This document shows, one piece after another, positions 1 to 9,937 of a stretch of 64,000 bases of DNA. The notes beneath the pieces were generated by a model. It searched no databases. It worked only from the letters and a program-made list of their open reading frames with translations, and was not told the DNA's origin. Position 1 is the stretch's first letter; each line of letters opens with the position of its first letter. The position numbers were made by a program, and so were the translations under genes. This stretch comes from Bacillus sp. M6-12 (GTDB lineage: Bacteria; Bacillota; Bacilli; Bacillales; DSM-1321), in NCBI RefSeq assembly GCF_002860285.1, contig NZ_PGVF01000009.1, positions 1 through 64,000 on the forward strand. Reading direction: 5' to 3'.

Positions 1-91
<91 letters not shown>

Positions 92-96
92 AAACG

Positions 97-128
97 AACG
101 ATCAGCTGAGGCTGGTCGTTTTTTTTTG
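97..128 (+). terminator. Rho-independent terminator of the rRNA operon
   Basis: A perfect 10-bp stem (AACGATCAGC / GCTGGTCGTT) with a TGAG loop is followed by a run of T residues. It lies six bases after the 5S rRNA end. Confidence 0.9.
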
Positions 129-232
129 TTATTAAGATTTATTGTATTTAGTGGACGTATATACATAGGAACATTATTAGTGAGCGTGGTAAAATTAGCA
201 GGGAAGTTTATTTAACGAGAGAGGAAACGTAC

Positions 233-1165
233 ATGAAAAGGGTCCGTTATGAAAACTATGATAATGTCCGTAATACAAATTCTTTTCGGGAAATGCTTCG
301 CTGGTCAAAGGAGCGCCGGTCTAAAAAAAAGGATTTGACTATACATACACCCCATTTCGAAAATCCGGAGATAGACCGTCTTCAGCATAACCGCAAGGAT
401 TTTTCTGTTACCTGGATTGGGCATTCAACTTTTTTAATTCAGATAAAAGGGGTCAACATTCTGACTGATCCCGTTTGGGCAAAAAGAATGGGTTTTCAGA
501 AGCGATTAACTGAACCAGGCATTCCCATTGCCGATCTGCCGGAAATTGATATTGTTGTCATTTCCCATGGTCATTATGATCACCTTGACTTTGCTTCAAT
601 ACGCAAGTTAAAAGGAACACCTGTTTTTTATGTGCCAATTGGATTGAAATCGGCCTTCACCCGCAGAGGCTTTAAGAAGGCAGTGGAAGCAAATTGGTGG
701 GATAGTTTTACAGATAAAGGAATTAAGCTTTCTTTTGTTCCTGCTCAGCATTGGACTAGAAGAACAATTACCGACATGAACACTTCGCATTGGGGCGGGT
801 GGGTTATCGAAGCAAGAGAAACACCGTCTGTCTATTTTGTAGGGGATACTGGATATTTTAGAGGGTTTAAAGATATTGCCGATAAATTTAATCTTAATAT
901 TGTATTGATGCCAATAGGAGCATACGAACCTGAATGGTTCATGGAAGTTTCACATATCAATCCGGAAGACGCAATTAAAGCATTTTTGGAACTCAAAGGA
1001 AAAACATTTATCCCTATGCATTATGGAGCTTATCGGCTGGCGGATGATACCGGTCCTGAGGCTCTCTCCAGATTATTGAACGAATGGAAAAGGCTTCAGC
1101 TGAATGAAGAAGCGTTACGGGTGATGGCTATTGGGGAAAGTCTTTGGGATTACAGGAAAGAATAG
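233..1165 (+). CDS. MBL-fold metal-dependent hydrolase (NAPE-PLD / RomA-like)
   Basis: 310-residue cytoplasmic protein of the metallo-beta-lactamase fold. The metal-binding motif SHGHYDH is at residues 111-117, preceded by the strand WIGHSTFLIQ and the TDPVW segment that is typical of the RomA / NAPE-phospholipase D branch. Further likely metal ligands are VGDTGY and the C-terminal PMHYGAY. The family hydrolyses phosphodiester or lipid-linked substrates, but the substrate here cannot be read from sequence. The start is supported by GAGAGG upstream of the ATG. It is a single gene, ended by a bidirectional terminator shared with fdhD. No signal peptide is seen. Confidence 0.85.
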   Translation: MKRVRYENYDNVRNTNSFREMLRWSKERRSKKKDLTIHTPHFENPEIDRLQHNRKDFSVTWIGHSTFLIQIKGVNILTDPVWAKRMGFQKRLTEPGIPIADLPEIDIVVISHGHYDHLDFASIRKLKGTPVFYVPIGLKSAFTRRGFKKAVEANWWDSFTDKGIKLSFVPAQHWTRRTITDMNTSHWGGWVIEARETPSVYFVGDTGYFRGFKDIADKFNLNIVLMPIGAYEPEWFMEVSHINPEDAIKAFLELKGKTFIPMHYGAYRLADDTGPEALSRLLNEWKRLQLNEEALRVMAIGESLWDYRKE

Positions 1166-1248
1166 GATTCATCGTTAAAGGTTATTCCCTTTGCAGACGC
1201 CGTCCCGACCCTTTCAAGGTATGTATAGATCAAAAATTCGATTTCAAT

Positions 1249-1292
1249 AAAAAAGGTTAACGGCTGCCAATAGCATCCATTAACCTTTTTTA
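1249..1292. terminator. Bidirectional terminator between the MBL gene and fdhD
   Basis: An inverted repeat AAAAAAGGTTAA ... TTAACCTTTTTT serves both convergent genes. It overlaps the fdhD stop codon. Confidence 0.8.
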
Positions 1293-2081
1293 TTTTTCTG
1301 TTATTCGATAACAATGGGAATAAACGTTAAAGCTGCTTCCTCGAATAAAACCAACAGCGGTGATGTTTAAATCATTGGCTAATTTAATGGCCAGATTAGT
1401 GGGTGCTGATTTGGACAGAATGATCCCCACCCCGATTTTCGCCGCTTTTAACAGAACTTCCGAAGAAATTCTTCCGCTAAATGCGATAATTTTATCCCGG
1501 ACGGGAATTCGATTTATGACGCAGTATCCAAGAATTTTATCCAAAGCATTATGCCTGCCAATGTCAGCACGGTTTATGATCATTTCGTCCTGGCTAAACA
1601 GCCCGGCATTATGAACTCCTCCAGTTTCCTGGAATACCATGCTGGAGTTCTGGAGATCTTTCATCAGCGTGATGCATTGGTTTGGGGTTAATTTAATCTG
1701 AGAGGTAGAGGTCTTTGCTGTTCGGGCGTCATTGTGAAAGTAAAATTGCCGGCTCTTTCCGCAGCATGAGCCGATAAACCGTTTGGAGTGGTACTCTTTG
1801 CTTATACATTGATTATTTTTTAACTCTACATAAGCGTATCCTTTAGCCTCATCAATCTGCAGGCTTTTTACATCTTCATATACTCTGATTACACCCTCGG
1901 ACGCCAAAAATCCATAAATAAGTTCTTCTAAATTATCAGGAGTGCATACCATAGTTGCGAACTCTTCTCCGCCAAGAAAAATTGTGACCGGAAATTCCGA
2001 AACAATTTGATCAAATTGCTCTAACATCATCCCATTATCATATTTGAATATCACACTTGTATCTGTTATTTGGTTTTCCAT
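1290..2081 (-). CDS. fdhD: Formate dehydrogenase accessory sulfurtransferase FdhD
   Basis: FdhD passes sulfur from a cysteine desulfurase to the molybdenum cofactor of formate dehydrogenase, which needs it for activity. Numbered from an upstream GTG at 2090, the protein has the family motifs TGGVHNAGL (157-165), DIGRHNALDK (176-185) and SGRISSEVLLKAAK. The redox cysteines are two adjacent residues in GSCCGKS (109-110) rather than the CxxC of the E. coli protein. I chose the ATG at 2081 because AGGTGA sits 5-6 bases before it; the in-frame GTG at 2090 lies too close to GAGAGG. The gene is divergent from fdhF, its client enzyme, across a 260-base region that must hold both promoters. Confidence 0.92.
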   Translation of the reverse strand: MENQITDTSVIFKYDNGMMLEQFDQIVSEFPVTIFLGGEEFATMVCTPDNLEELIYGFLASEGVIRVYEDVKSLQIDEAKGYAYVELKNNQCISKEYHSKRFIGSCCGKSRQFYFHNDARTAKTSTSQIKLTPNQCITLMKDLQNSSMVFQETGGVHNAGLFSQDEMIINRADIGRHNALDKILGYCVINRIPVRDKIIAFSGRISSEVLLKAAKIGVGIILSKSAPTNLAIKLANDLNITAVGFIRGSSFNVYSHCYRITEK

Positions 2082-2340
2082 TTTTTTCACCTGCCTCTCT
2101 TACAAAATACCCAACCTGCATCTGAAAAAACGCAGCTACTACGATTAAAAAAATATGATCCAAAAAAGATATGAGTTATTCTCCAATATGCTCATTATTT
2201 GTTGATCGTGTCCAACATATACTTCTATACATTCAGTTGTTGTCTGATTGCCGTTTGAGACGTAAATCCCTTGGAAGGTTAGGTTTAATGGAAATATCAG
2301 GTGGGTAGTGAAAATGTTAGAACAGAAAGGAGCGGTAGAA

Positions 2341-5295
2341 TTGTCTGAATTGATTAATATCAAAATTAATGGAGTTGAGATGCAAACAAAAGGGGAGCGT
2401 TCGGTTCTGGAGTTCCTAAATGAAAGTTCAATTGAGGTTCCCCAGGTATGCTTTCATCCTAGCTTAGGCCCTATAGAAACCTGTGATACCTGCATTGTCA
2501 GTGTAAATGGGGAGCTGGTAAGATCTTGTTCCACGAAGCTGAAAAACGGTGACCGCATTGATACCGCTGCACCGGAGGTAAGGGAAGCACAGGTTATCGG
2601 GATGGACCGAATTTTAGTGAATCATGAACTTTACTGTACGGTATGCGATTACAATAACGGGGGATGTCAAATACATAACACCGTTAAAGAAATGAAAATA
2701 AATCATCAGAGCGTTCCCTTTACTCAAAAGCCTTATGAAGAGGATAATTCCCATCCTTTTTACAGATACGACCCAGACCAGTGCATTCTTTGCGGCCGCT
2801 GTGTAGAAGCGTGCCAGGATGTTCAGGTGACGGAAACACTTACAATCGACTGGGAGCGGGAGCGGCCTCGAGTTATTTGGGACAATGATGTTCCGATTAA
2901 TGAATCGTCTTGTGTATCTTGCGGGCATTGTTCCACAGTCTGTCCATGTAATGCGATGATGGAAAAAGGAATGGTGGGGGAGGCTGGTTTTCTAACTGGT
3001 ATTGCTAAACAAACGTTAAGGCCAATGATCGAGTTTACGAAAAATGTGGAAACAGGCTATGGCTCCATTCTGGCTATTTCTGATATGGAATCGGTCATGA
3101 GGGATGAACGAATCAAACGGACAAAAACCGTTTGTACGTATTGCGGTGTTGGCTGCAGTTTTGATATATGGACAAAAGACAGGAAAATCCTGAAGGTAGA
3201 GCCTAATGTTGAAGCACCGGCCAATGGCATTTCAACCTGTGTAAAAGGAAAGTTTGGCTGGGATTACGTTAACAGTGAAGAACGGCTGACTAAACCGCTG
3301 ATACGTGAAGGAGATGTCTTCCGAGAAGCAGAATGGGAAGAAGCGCTTAGCCTAATTGCCAATAAATTTACTGAAATAAAACAAAAGTATGGACCGGATG
3401 CTTTAAGCTTTATTACTTCTTCCAAATGTACAAACGAAGAATCTTATTTGATGCAAAAGCTTGCGAGAGGTGTTATTGGCACGAACAATGTTGATAATTG
3501 CTCGCGCTATTGCCAGACACCTGCAACTGTAGGACTTTTCAGAACAGTAGGGTATGGAGGCGATGCCGGTTCTATAAAAGATATTGAGATGTCAGAGCTT
3601 GTTTTGGTTGTGGGCTCTAACACAACAGAATCTCATCCGGTATTAGGAACTAGGGTAAAGCGCTCCCAAAAGCTCAAGGGTCAAAAAGTAATCGTAGCAG
3701 ACCTGAGGAGGCACGAGATTGCGGACCGTGCAGACGTGTTTATTCAGCCAAAGGCAGGTACAGATTTAGTCTGGCTTTCAGCCGTTACTAAATATATTTT
3801 CGACAAGGGCTGGTCAGATGAACAATTTTTGAGGGAGCATGTAAACGGCAGGGATGAGTTTGCAGCAAGCCTTCAATTGTATACGATGGAATATGCCGAA
3901 CAAGTAACAGGCATCCCGGCAGCGGAATTAATAAAGACAGCAGAAATGATCCATAATGCCAAAACAGTTTCGGTCCTTTGGGCAATGGGTGTTACCCAGC
4001 ACAGCGGCGGAAGCGATACAAGTACGGCGATTTCCAATCTATTGCTTGTGACGGGGAATTACATGAAGCCAGGGGCAGGGGCGTATCCTTTGCGCGGACA
4101 CAACAATGTACAAGGTGCAAGCGATTTTGGCAGTATGCCTGATAGGCTGCCAGGATACGAAAGGATAGCTGATCCGGCTGTTCGCGCTAAGTATGAAAAA
4201 GTATGGGGAGTACCAATGCATGAAAAACCTGGATTGAATAATCACCAAATGGTAGAGGGTATCCATGCGGGCACTTTGAAAGCCATGTACGTCAAAGGCG
4301 AGGAAATGGGAATCGTTGATTCAAACATCAATTATGTCCATGAAGCCTATCAAAAGCTTGATTTCTTTGTTGTCCAGGATATTTTCTTCTCAAGGACAGC
4401 TCAGTTTGCTGACGTGGTCCTTCCAGCTAGCCCAAGCCTTGAAAAGGAAGGCACCTTCACCAATACAGAGCGCCGGATACAACGTCTTTACCAAGTCCTT
4501 GAACCACTGGGAGAATCAAAGCCAGACTGGCAAATTATCATCGAGGTCGCGAATCGTCTTGGTGCTGGCTGGAATTACAGCCATCCCGCTGATATTATGG
4601 CCGAGGCAGCTGCTCTTTCACCAATTTATGCCGGTGTAACGTATGAGAGGCTGGAAGGATATAAAAGCCTGCAGTGGCCAGTTGCTGAAGATGGCACTGA
4701 CCAGCCCCTGCTTTATACGGAGGGCTTCCCATTCCCGGATGGAAAGGCAAACCTTGTTCCTGTTGCATGGACGCCGCCGCTGGAATTTAGTGAGGAATAT
4801 GATATCCACGTTAATAATGGCCGTTTGCTGGAGCATTTCCATGAAGGGAATATGACCTATAAATCAAAAGGATTAACGGAAAAGGTTCCACAAATATTCC
4901 TGGAAGTCTCACCTGAGCTTGCCGAAGAGCGCGGCCTTCAGGACGGTACGCTTGTCAGGCTTTCGTCCCCTTATGGCAATGTGAAAGTCCAATGCCTCGT
5001 CACAAACAGGGTAAAAGGCAAGGAGGTATACCTGCCAATGAACGATTCAGGTGAAGCTGCCATCAATCTTTTAACAAGCAGCTTTGCTGATAAGGATACT
5101 GACACACCAGCCTATAAAGAAGTAAGTGCCAAGCTGGAAATTTTAAGTGTAGAAGGAGTCAGTCCGCTGCCAAGAGTTAACAGCAGGTACGGGAATCCGC
5201 AGCCGCAAATAGGTGTACAGGTTCAGAAAAAGTGGGCCCGCAAAGATTATGTCTTTCCGGGAGACTTGGTGAAAAGGAGTGAACAGCATGGCTAA
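2341..5295 (+). CDS. fdhF: Formate dehydrogenase alpha subunit, FdhF/YrhE type (molybdopterin, Fe-S)
   Basis: 984-residue molybdopterin oxidoreductase that oxidises formate to CO2. Order of domains: N-terminal [2Fe-2S] ferredoxin domain ([15 protein letters not shown]), NuoG-like Cys/His segment ([14 protein letters not shown]), two [4Fe-4S] motifs ([24 protein letters not shown]), then the MopB domain with its own cluster (CTYCGVGC) and the C-terminal molydopterin-dinucleotide-binding domain. The catalytic position is Cys391 in SRYCQTP, so this is the Cys form and no selenocysteine is needed. The start is a TTG at 2341 with AAAGGAG eight bases upstream. It places the [13 protein letters not shown] beginning in register with B. 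subtilis YrhE as I remember it; an upstream GTG at 2308 is possible. The next gene overlaps by 8 bases. Confidence 0.93.
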   Translation: MSELINIKINGVEMQTKGERSVLEFLNESSIEVPQVCFHPSLGPIETCDTCIVSVNGELVRSCSTKLKNGDRIDTAAPEVREAQVIGMDRILVNHELYCTVCDYNNGGCQIHNTVKEMKINHQSVPFTQKPYEEDNSHPFYRYDPDQCILCGRCVEACQDVQVTETLTIDWERERPRVIWDNDVPINESSCVSCGHCSTVCPCNAMMEKGMVGEAGFLTGIAKQTLRPMIEFTKNVETGYGSILAISDMESVMRDERIKRTKTVCTYCGVGCSFDIWTKDRKILKVEPNVEAPANGISTCVKGKFGWDYVNSEERLTKPLIREGDVFREAEWEEALSLIANKFTEIKQKYGPDALSFITSSKCTNEESYLMQKLARGVIGTNNVDNCSRYCQTPATVGLFRTVGYGGDAGSIKDIEMSELVLVVGSNTTESHPVLGTRVKRSQKLKGQKVIVADLRRHEIADRADVFIQPKAGTDLVWLSAVTKYIFDKGWSDEQFLREHVNGRDEFAASLQLYTMEYAEQVTGIPAAELIKTAEMIHNAKTVSVLWAMGVTQHSGGSDTSTAISNLLLVTGNYMKPGAGAYPLRGHNNVQGASDFGSMPDRLPGYERIADPAVRAKYEKVWGVPMHEKPGLNNHQMVEGIHAGTLKAMYVKGEEMGIVDSNINYVHEAYQKLDFFVVQDIFFSRTAQFADVVLPASPSLEKEGTFTNTERRIQRLYQVLEPLGESKPDWQIIIEVANRLGAGWNYSHPADIMAEAAALSPIYAGVTYERLEGYKSLQWPVAEDGTDQPLLYTEGFPFPDGKANLVPVAWTPPLEFSEEYDIHVNNGRLLEHFHEGNMTYKSKGLTEKVPQIFLEVSPELAEERGLQDGTLVRLSSPYGNVKVQCLVTNRVKGKEVYLPMNDSGEAAINLLTSSFADKDTDTPAYKEVSAKLEILSVEGVSPLPRVNSRYGNPQPQIGVQVQKKWARKDYVFPGDLVKRSEQHG

Positions 5296-5830
5296 GGCAA
5301 TTAATACGATTCATCGTATCCAGTTAACTGAGGAAGATCAGAGAAAAAAAGATCTTCTTGAAGTCGAAAATGCACTATTGGATAACAAAGAGGCAATTTT
5401 AGAATCGTTGAAGGTTATGCAGAATATGCATGAACGGGGAATTCTTTCCCTGTTAAATGGACTCTTTGGCCAGGGAGACAAAGTTATGAATGTCCTGGTC
5501 AAAGCAGCGGATAAGCCAGAAGCATCAAATACAATCAGAAATCTTTTGTTAATGATGGGTACGCTTGGCACTTTAAATGTAAAGCAGCTCGAACCGTTAT
5601 TGTTAAAGGTTAATTCGGGAATAGCCCGTGTTGCCAAGCGTAAAGATTCAGAAAAGGAAATGGGCTACTTTGATTTTGTGCGTTCACTTAAAGATCCGGA
5701 AATCAACCGTTCCGTTTCGATGCTGATCGATTTTCTAAAAGGCATGGGAGAAGATACAGAAGAACTGGAACGGACTACACAGCTGCCTGAAAACCAAAAA
5801 CAGCATAAGGATGGATCAGCCCGAAAATAG
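5288..5830 (+). CDS. DUF1641 protein (YrhD-like), formate dehydrogenase partner
   Basis: 180-residue, mostly helical soluble protein of the DUF1641 family. These genes are regularly found directly after fdhF-type formate dehydrogenase genes in Bacillus (yrhE-yrhD), so a role as small subunit or assembly factor is inferred; no activity is proven by sequence. The start is the ATG at 5288, with AAGGAG eight bases upstream inside the end of fdhF. The 8-base overlap indicates translational coupling. There are no Cys-rich cluster motifs, so it does not look like an electron carrier itself. The tail after residue 160 is polar and probably disordered. Confidence 0.85.
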   Translation: MAKAINTIHRIQLTEEDQRKKDLLEVENALLDNKEAILESLKVMQNMHERGILSLLNGLFGQGDKVMNVLVKAADKPEASNTIRNLLLMMGTLGTLNVKQLEPLLLKVNSGIARVAKRKDSEKEMGYFDFVRSLKDPEINRSVSMLIDFLKGMGEDTEELERTTQLPENQKQHKDGSARK

Positions 5831-5897
5831 TAATTTGTTTAGCGTCATGCCCAAATCTCAGTATGATACCTGACCATATAATAATAGGAGCTGAAAG

Positions 5898-7163
5898 ATG
5901 ATGGCGAAACAAAAAAATCGGTGGCTAATCGCTGCTGCAGCTGTTGGTATCCATATTTCAATTGGTTCTGTCTACTCATGGAGCGTGTTTACAAATCCGT
6001 TAATGAAAAAACATAATTGGGGATTGAGTGAAGTTTCGCTTACCTTCAGTATTGCAATCTTGTTTTTAGGGCTATCGGCAGCCTTTATGGGGCATTTTGT
6101 TGAAAAGCACGGCCCGAGAAAATCAGGTATGATCTCTGCCATTTGTTTTGGTATAGGACTGCTCGGCGCCGGGCTGGCCGACAGCATTGGCTCTCTGTAT
6201 CTTTTATACTTCTTTTATGGGGCGCTTGGAGGAATAGGCCTTGGGATAGGTTATATTACGCCTGTATCCTCACTCGTAAAATGGTTTCCCGACAGAAGGG
6301 GCCTTGCAACAGGTTTAGCGATTATGGGATTTGGATTCGCATCCTTAATTGCCAGCCCAATTATAGCCTCCCTGATAAAGTCAGTTGGAATTGACAAAAC
6401 CTTTTTTTTACTTGGTGCTGTATACTTTGTAATCATGTTCCTTTCATCCTTGTACCTTGCTCCTCCGCCAAAAGGCTGGCTCCCTGAAGGAATGGCTGAA
6501 AAGAAAGAAAGCAAGGAGAAAGTAACAGAAGACCTTTCCCAGATGACAGCAAACGAAGCTGTAAGAACAGTCCGTTTTTGGGCGCTTTGGGCCATGCTTT
6601 TTATCAATGTAACATGCGGAATAGCAATCATTTCGGTGGCTTCTCCTATGGCGCAGGATATCGCCGGCCTGAGTGCTGCCTCTGCAGCCACCATGGTAGG
6701 TATCATGGGATTGTTTAATGGATTTGGCCGGATTGGCTGGGCTTCTGTTTCGGATTATATCGGCCGGCCGAATGTTTATACAACCTTCTTCGTAATCCAG
6801 ACAATTGCCTTCCTGCTGCTGCCGAATGTGACTAATGCCTTTGTGTTTCAGCTTTTGATTTTTCTGATTTTAACTTGTTATGGAGGCGGTTTCGCTTCCA
6901 TTCCAGCTTATATCGGTGATCTGTTCGGAACAAAGCAGCTAGGTGCCATTCATGGCTACATTTTGACTGCGTGGGCTGCTGCCGGGCTTGTCGGTCCAAT
7001 TGTTGCTTCCTGGATTCGCGAAGCAACCAATAGTTATTCTATTACGCTTTATATCTTCGCTGGTGCTTTTGTGGCTGCCCTTGCCATTTCTATCCTGATC
7101 AGGGGAAATATTAGAAAAATCAGGGAAAGCAAGCAGAATGTACAAAACGTTGTAAGTCATTAA
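5898..7163 (+). CDS. OFA-family MFS transporter (oxalate/formate antiporter type)
   Basis: 421-residue integral membrane protein with about 12 transmembrane helices. It carries the OFA-type start (GVHISIGSVYSWSVF) and the MFS loop 2-3 motif region (GHFVEKHGPRKSGM). OFA members exchange or import small carboxylates such as oxalate and formate. Position 68 bases behind the formate dehydrogenase genes makes formate the most likely substrate here (inference). AGGAG lies 7 bases before the ATG. A strong terminator follows, closing the fdhF-DUF1641-OFA unit. Confidence 0.85.
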   Translation: MMAKQKNRWLIAAAAVGIHISIGSVYSWSVFTNPLMKKHNWGLSEVSLTFSIAILFLGLSAAFMGHFVEKHGPRKSGMISAICFGIGLLGAGLADSIGSLYLLYFFYGALGGIGLGIGYITPVSSLVKWFPDRRGLATGLAIMGFGFASLIASPIIASLIKSVGIDKTFFLLGAVYFVIMFLSSLYLAPPPKGWLPEGMAEKKESKEKVTEDLSQMTANEAVRTVRFWALWAMLFINVTCGIAIISVASPMAQDIAGLSAASAATMVGIMGLFNGFGRIGWASVSDYIGRPNVYTTFFVIQTIAFLLLPNVTNAFVFQLLIFLILTCYGGGFASIPAYIGDLFGTKQLGAIHGYILTAWAAAGLVGPIVASWIREATNSYSITLYIFAGAFVAALAISILIRGNIRKIRESKQNVQNVVSH

Positions 7164-7237
7164 AAAACAAAGAAATGGCTATTTTTAAAAACGGTTTTAA
7201 TTAATATCATCTTTTTGTCTAACTTAATAGCCGCTTG

Positions 7238-7265
7238 AAAGGGGGCATTCGAGCTCCCTTTTTTA
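7238..7265 (+). terminator. Terminator of the formate module
   Basis: Stem AAAGGGGGC / GCTCCCTTT with one G-T pair and loop ATTCGA, followed by TTT. It closes the fdhF operon. Confidence 0.8.
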
Positions 7266-7598
7266 TATGCATATATGGCTCACTCCAAGAGGATTTTGAA
7301 TAAATGTATAGAACTATTATTCAAATGCAACTTTAAAAAATATTTTCCGGGAGTCGTTGGGAATCGGGTAAACAAAAATGGTTCATGGAGGCCTGAACTG
7401 TTTACAGGATACTTCTTGTTTTGCTAGAAAGCACCGGGCCTTCCAAAAGGCTGACGATAGGGATTAGACCGCGACTCCTTTATAATGTGATAGCATTAAA
7501 TTTGATTGCCTCCACTGTATATGCCAACAATTGATACAGCTTAGCCGTTTGTTTTAAAAGTTACTAATTTGAATCCTTCACAAACAGGAGATAAAACG
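7266..7598. other. Gene-free stretch before glycerate kinase
   Basis: About 330 bases without a supportable gene. It contains a short open stretch from an ATG at about 7380 that ends after 29 codons and has no ribosome binding site. A TATAAT-like hexamer near 7481 could be the -10 box for the glycerate kinase gene. The CdaR-type regulator often found beside this gene is absent. Confidence 0.4.
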
Positions 7599-8735
7599 AT
7601 GAAATTTGTATTAGCACCGGACTCCTTTAAGGAAAGCATGACCGCAATGGAGGTCTGTGATGCGGTGGAACGCGGTTTGAAAAAGGTTTTTCCTTATGCG
7701 GAAATTATTAAAGTTCCTATGGCGGACGGAGGGGAGGGTACGGTACAATCCCTGGTAGATGCAACTGGTGGAAAGATTATAGCTTGTTCAGTTACTGGCC
7801 CGTTTGGCAAGCCGGCAGAGGCCTTTTTTGGAATGCTGGGCGATGGTAAGACAGCGGTAATAGAAATGGCTGCCGCTTCTGGGCTTCACTTGGTGGAAAT
7901 GGCAGAAAGGAACCCGTTGAAAACCACAACAAAGGGAACCGGAGAATTAATTCTGGCAGCTTTGGATTAAGGTGCCGAGCATATAATTATCGGCATTGGC
8001 GGAAGTGCGACGAATGACGGTGGGGCTGGCATGGCTAAGGCAATTGGGATAAAACTTCTGGACCAAAAGGGAGACGAAATCGGCGATGGTGGCGGGGAGC
8101 TTGGAAATCTCGCTGCAATCGACCTGATAAATATGGATCCCCGGCTTGCCAAAGTGAAAATAGAAACAGCCTGCGACGTGGATAACCCTTTAACAGGGCC
8201 AACAGGTGCATCTGCCATTTTTGGGCCGCAAAAAGGGGCCACAGCTGAAATGGTCCAGGTGCTTGACAAAAATCTTGCCCATTATGCGGCTATCCTTGAA
8301 GAAGCAATCGGAAAAAAAATTCAGGATATTCCAGGAGCCGGCGCAGCAGGAGGGCTGGGTGCAGGCCTAATGGCTTTTCTAAATGCAGAACTCAAAAGCG
8401 GAGTTGATATAGTTTTAGAAGCTTCCCAGCTTGGGAAGAAGATAGAGGGAGCGGATTTAGTAATTACAGGCGAAGGAAAAATCGACAGTCAGACGATTTT
8501 CGGAAAAACGCCGATTGGAGTTGCGAAAACGGCAAAAAGCTTCAGTGTTCCTGTTATTGCAATTGCCGGTTACGTAGCGAAGGATAGCGAGGTTGTTAAA
8601 GAACACGGTATTAATGCATTGTTTAGCATAGTTCCGGGTGCCATCTCACTGGACGATGCCCTTATTAACGCTAAGGAATATACAGAAAGAGCGGCTGAAA
8701 ATATTGCTTCGCTCTTAAAACTTTCCTTGAAGTAA
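7599..8735 (+). pseudogene. Glycerate 2-kinase (GlxK/GarK family), interrupted by an in-frame stop
   Basis: The frame encodes a complete glycerate kinase of about 378 residues, which phosphorylates glycerate to 2-phosphoglycerate. Seen: the N-terminal APDSFKESM, MADGGEGTVQSL, and after the break IIGIGGSATNDGGAGMA, the active-site region, plus ITGEGKIDSQT. A TAA at 7968-7970 replaces codon 124, between AALD and GAEHII, where relatives usually have a basic or polar residue. The frame is identical on both sides, so this is one nonsense change and not a frameshift. AGGAG precedes the ATG at 7599. The downstream half has an internal ATG (8031) but no clear ribosome binding site, so a split working enzyme is unlikely. 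It may be a true pseudogene or a sequence error. Confidence 0.85.
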
Positions 8736-8761
8736 AACCGGGGGCTAATTTCAGGAATTTC

Positions 8762-8795
8762 ATTCAAAAAGGCACTCAGCAGTGCCTTTTTGAAT
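8762..8795 (+). terminator. Terminator after glycerate kinase (intron target)
   Basis: A perfect 14-bp stem (ATTCAAAAAGGCAC / GTGCCTTTTTGAAT) with loop TCAGCA. Six bases later the group II intron begins, which is the insertion preference known for group IIC introns. Confidence 0.88.
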
Positions 8796-8801
8796 TTGGT
8801 T

Positions 8802-9640
8802 GTGCGCCCGGCATGGGTGCAGTCTATAGGGTGTGAGTCCCGAGCCATGAAGGCAGTAGTAATGGTTAGCTTAACGCAAGGGTGTCCATGGTGACATGGA
8901 ATCTGAAGGAAGCGGGCGGCAAACCTCCGGTCTGAGGAACACGAACTTCATATAAGGCTAGGCATCATTGGATGAGTCTGCAACACAAGACAAAGTCCGT
9001 ACTGCCGAAGGTGATGCAGAGTAAATGAAGCAGATAGGTGGAGGGAAAGACTGCATCCTTACCCGGGGAGATCTGATTGGCACGCCAAGTCCCCTTGGTA
9101 ACCTGTCCAGAGATGGACAGCTGAACAATCAGAAGTCAGCAGAGGTCATAGTACCTTGCCAACTCGAGAAGGCATGGGAAGGGCTGAACTATTGAGAGAG
9201 AATGAAACCTACTAATACAGGACCTGTGCTGAACACATACAATCCAAAAGGACTTGCCTGGAAGAGGAAACGGTGAAATCCCGTGGGGGATTCCAGGAGG
9301 GTGGAGCAGGAACTGAAATAAATAGAACCTTCATTCACGTAGAAAGGATTAACAAAATGTTAATGGAACAAATAAACCAAAGACTCGTGTCAGAAAACTT
9401 ATTGGGTTAGGAACTCCGGAATCCAAAGCATACGAATGGGGAAATTCCCGGAAGAAATACTGGAGAATTGCATGTAGTCCAATCCTACACAAAACCCTCG
9501 ATAACTCCTATTGGAGTCATCGAGGGCTGAAAAGTCTATATTCTCGTTATGAAACTCTGCGTCAATCTTAATGGAACCGCCGTATACCGATCGGTATGTA
9601 CGGTGGTGTGAGAGGACGGGGGTTAGTCACCCCCTCCTAC
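8802..9640 (+). mobile_element. Group II (IIC-like) intron, about 840 bp, with internally deleted ORF
   Basis: The element starts with the intron 5' consensus-like GTGCGCCCGGCATGGGTG and ends with domains V and VI. Domain V (9576-9607) folds as ACCGCCGTA...TACGGTGGT with a GATC tetraloop and a 2-base bulge; it carries CGC at the usual catalytic-triad place, as group IIC introns do. Domain VI (9608-9640) is a G5/C5 hairpin ending in CTCCTAC with an unpaired A. The insertion point directly behind a rho-independent terminator also points to class IIC. A full element would be near 1.9 kb; the missing kilobase is within the reverse transcriptase gene. Retromobility on its own is not possible, but splicing could survive. 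Confidence 0.85.
9357..9571 (+). pseudogene. Group II intron reverse transcriptase/maturase remnant
   Basis: The reading frame begins like an intron-encoded protein (ATG at 9357, MLMEQINQ) and then jumps, out of frame, to the C-terminal maturase/DNA-binding end. The second part, in the frame ending with the TAA at 9569, reads KPKTRVRKLIGLGTPESK and later YWRIACSPILHKTL and RYETLRQS. This matches the end of IIC-type proteins such as that of Geobacillus GsI-IIC as I recall it. The reverse transcriptase core with its YADD motif is absent. The deletion junction is near 9370. The product is certainly non-functional. Confidence 0.85.
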
Positions 9641-9670
9641 TCGATTATCTTTAACTATTGATTTGAATGA

Positions 9671-9937
9671 TTAAACTGTTGAAAATGTTTGTTTTGTAAT
9701 GCCTTGTATTATATCATCCAGCAGAAGCAAACCGTCCTGGCAATTGTCATCAATATCAAAAATTTGATCTGTAATAGCATTCAGGATCTGCAAATCATCA
9801 ATGCTTGAAACGAACATGGAAAAACTGTTAGTGATCTTGTCTTTGTCCTGCAATTCAGATGCTTGAAATAGGCAATCTAATTGAATAAAAATAAACCGTT
9901 TCACTGAATCCAGCATTGGTTTTGTTGGTTTTTTCAA
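9671..9937 (-). CDS. Small hypothetical protein (88 aa)
   Basis: I do not recognise this protein. It is 88 residues, soluble, and acidic in its C-terminal half (IDDNCQDGLLLLDDIIQG). The TTG start at 9937 is supported by a full AGGAGG seven bases upstream, which makes it a real gene despite its size. It stands alone: a decayed intron lies downstream and a 400-base gap upstream. No membrane segment or known motif is seen. Confidence 0.65.
   Translation of the reverse strand: MKKPTKPMLDSVKRFIFIQLDCLFQASELQDKDKITNSFSMFVSSIDDLQILNAITDQIFDIDDNCQDGLLLLDDIIQGITKQTFSTV

Noticed and set aside
6251-6706. 151-codon frame on the reverse strand
   Set aside because: Antisense to the OFA transporter; hydrophobic shadow without ribosome binding site.
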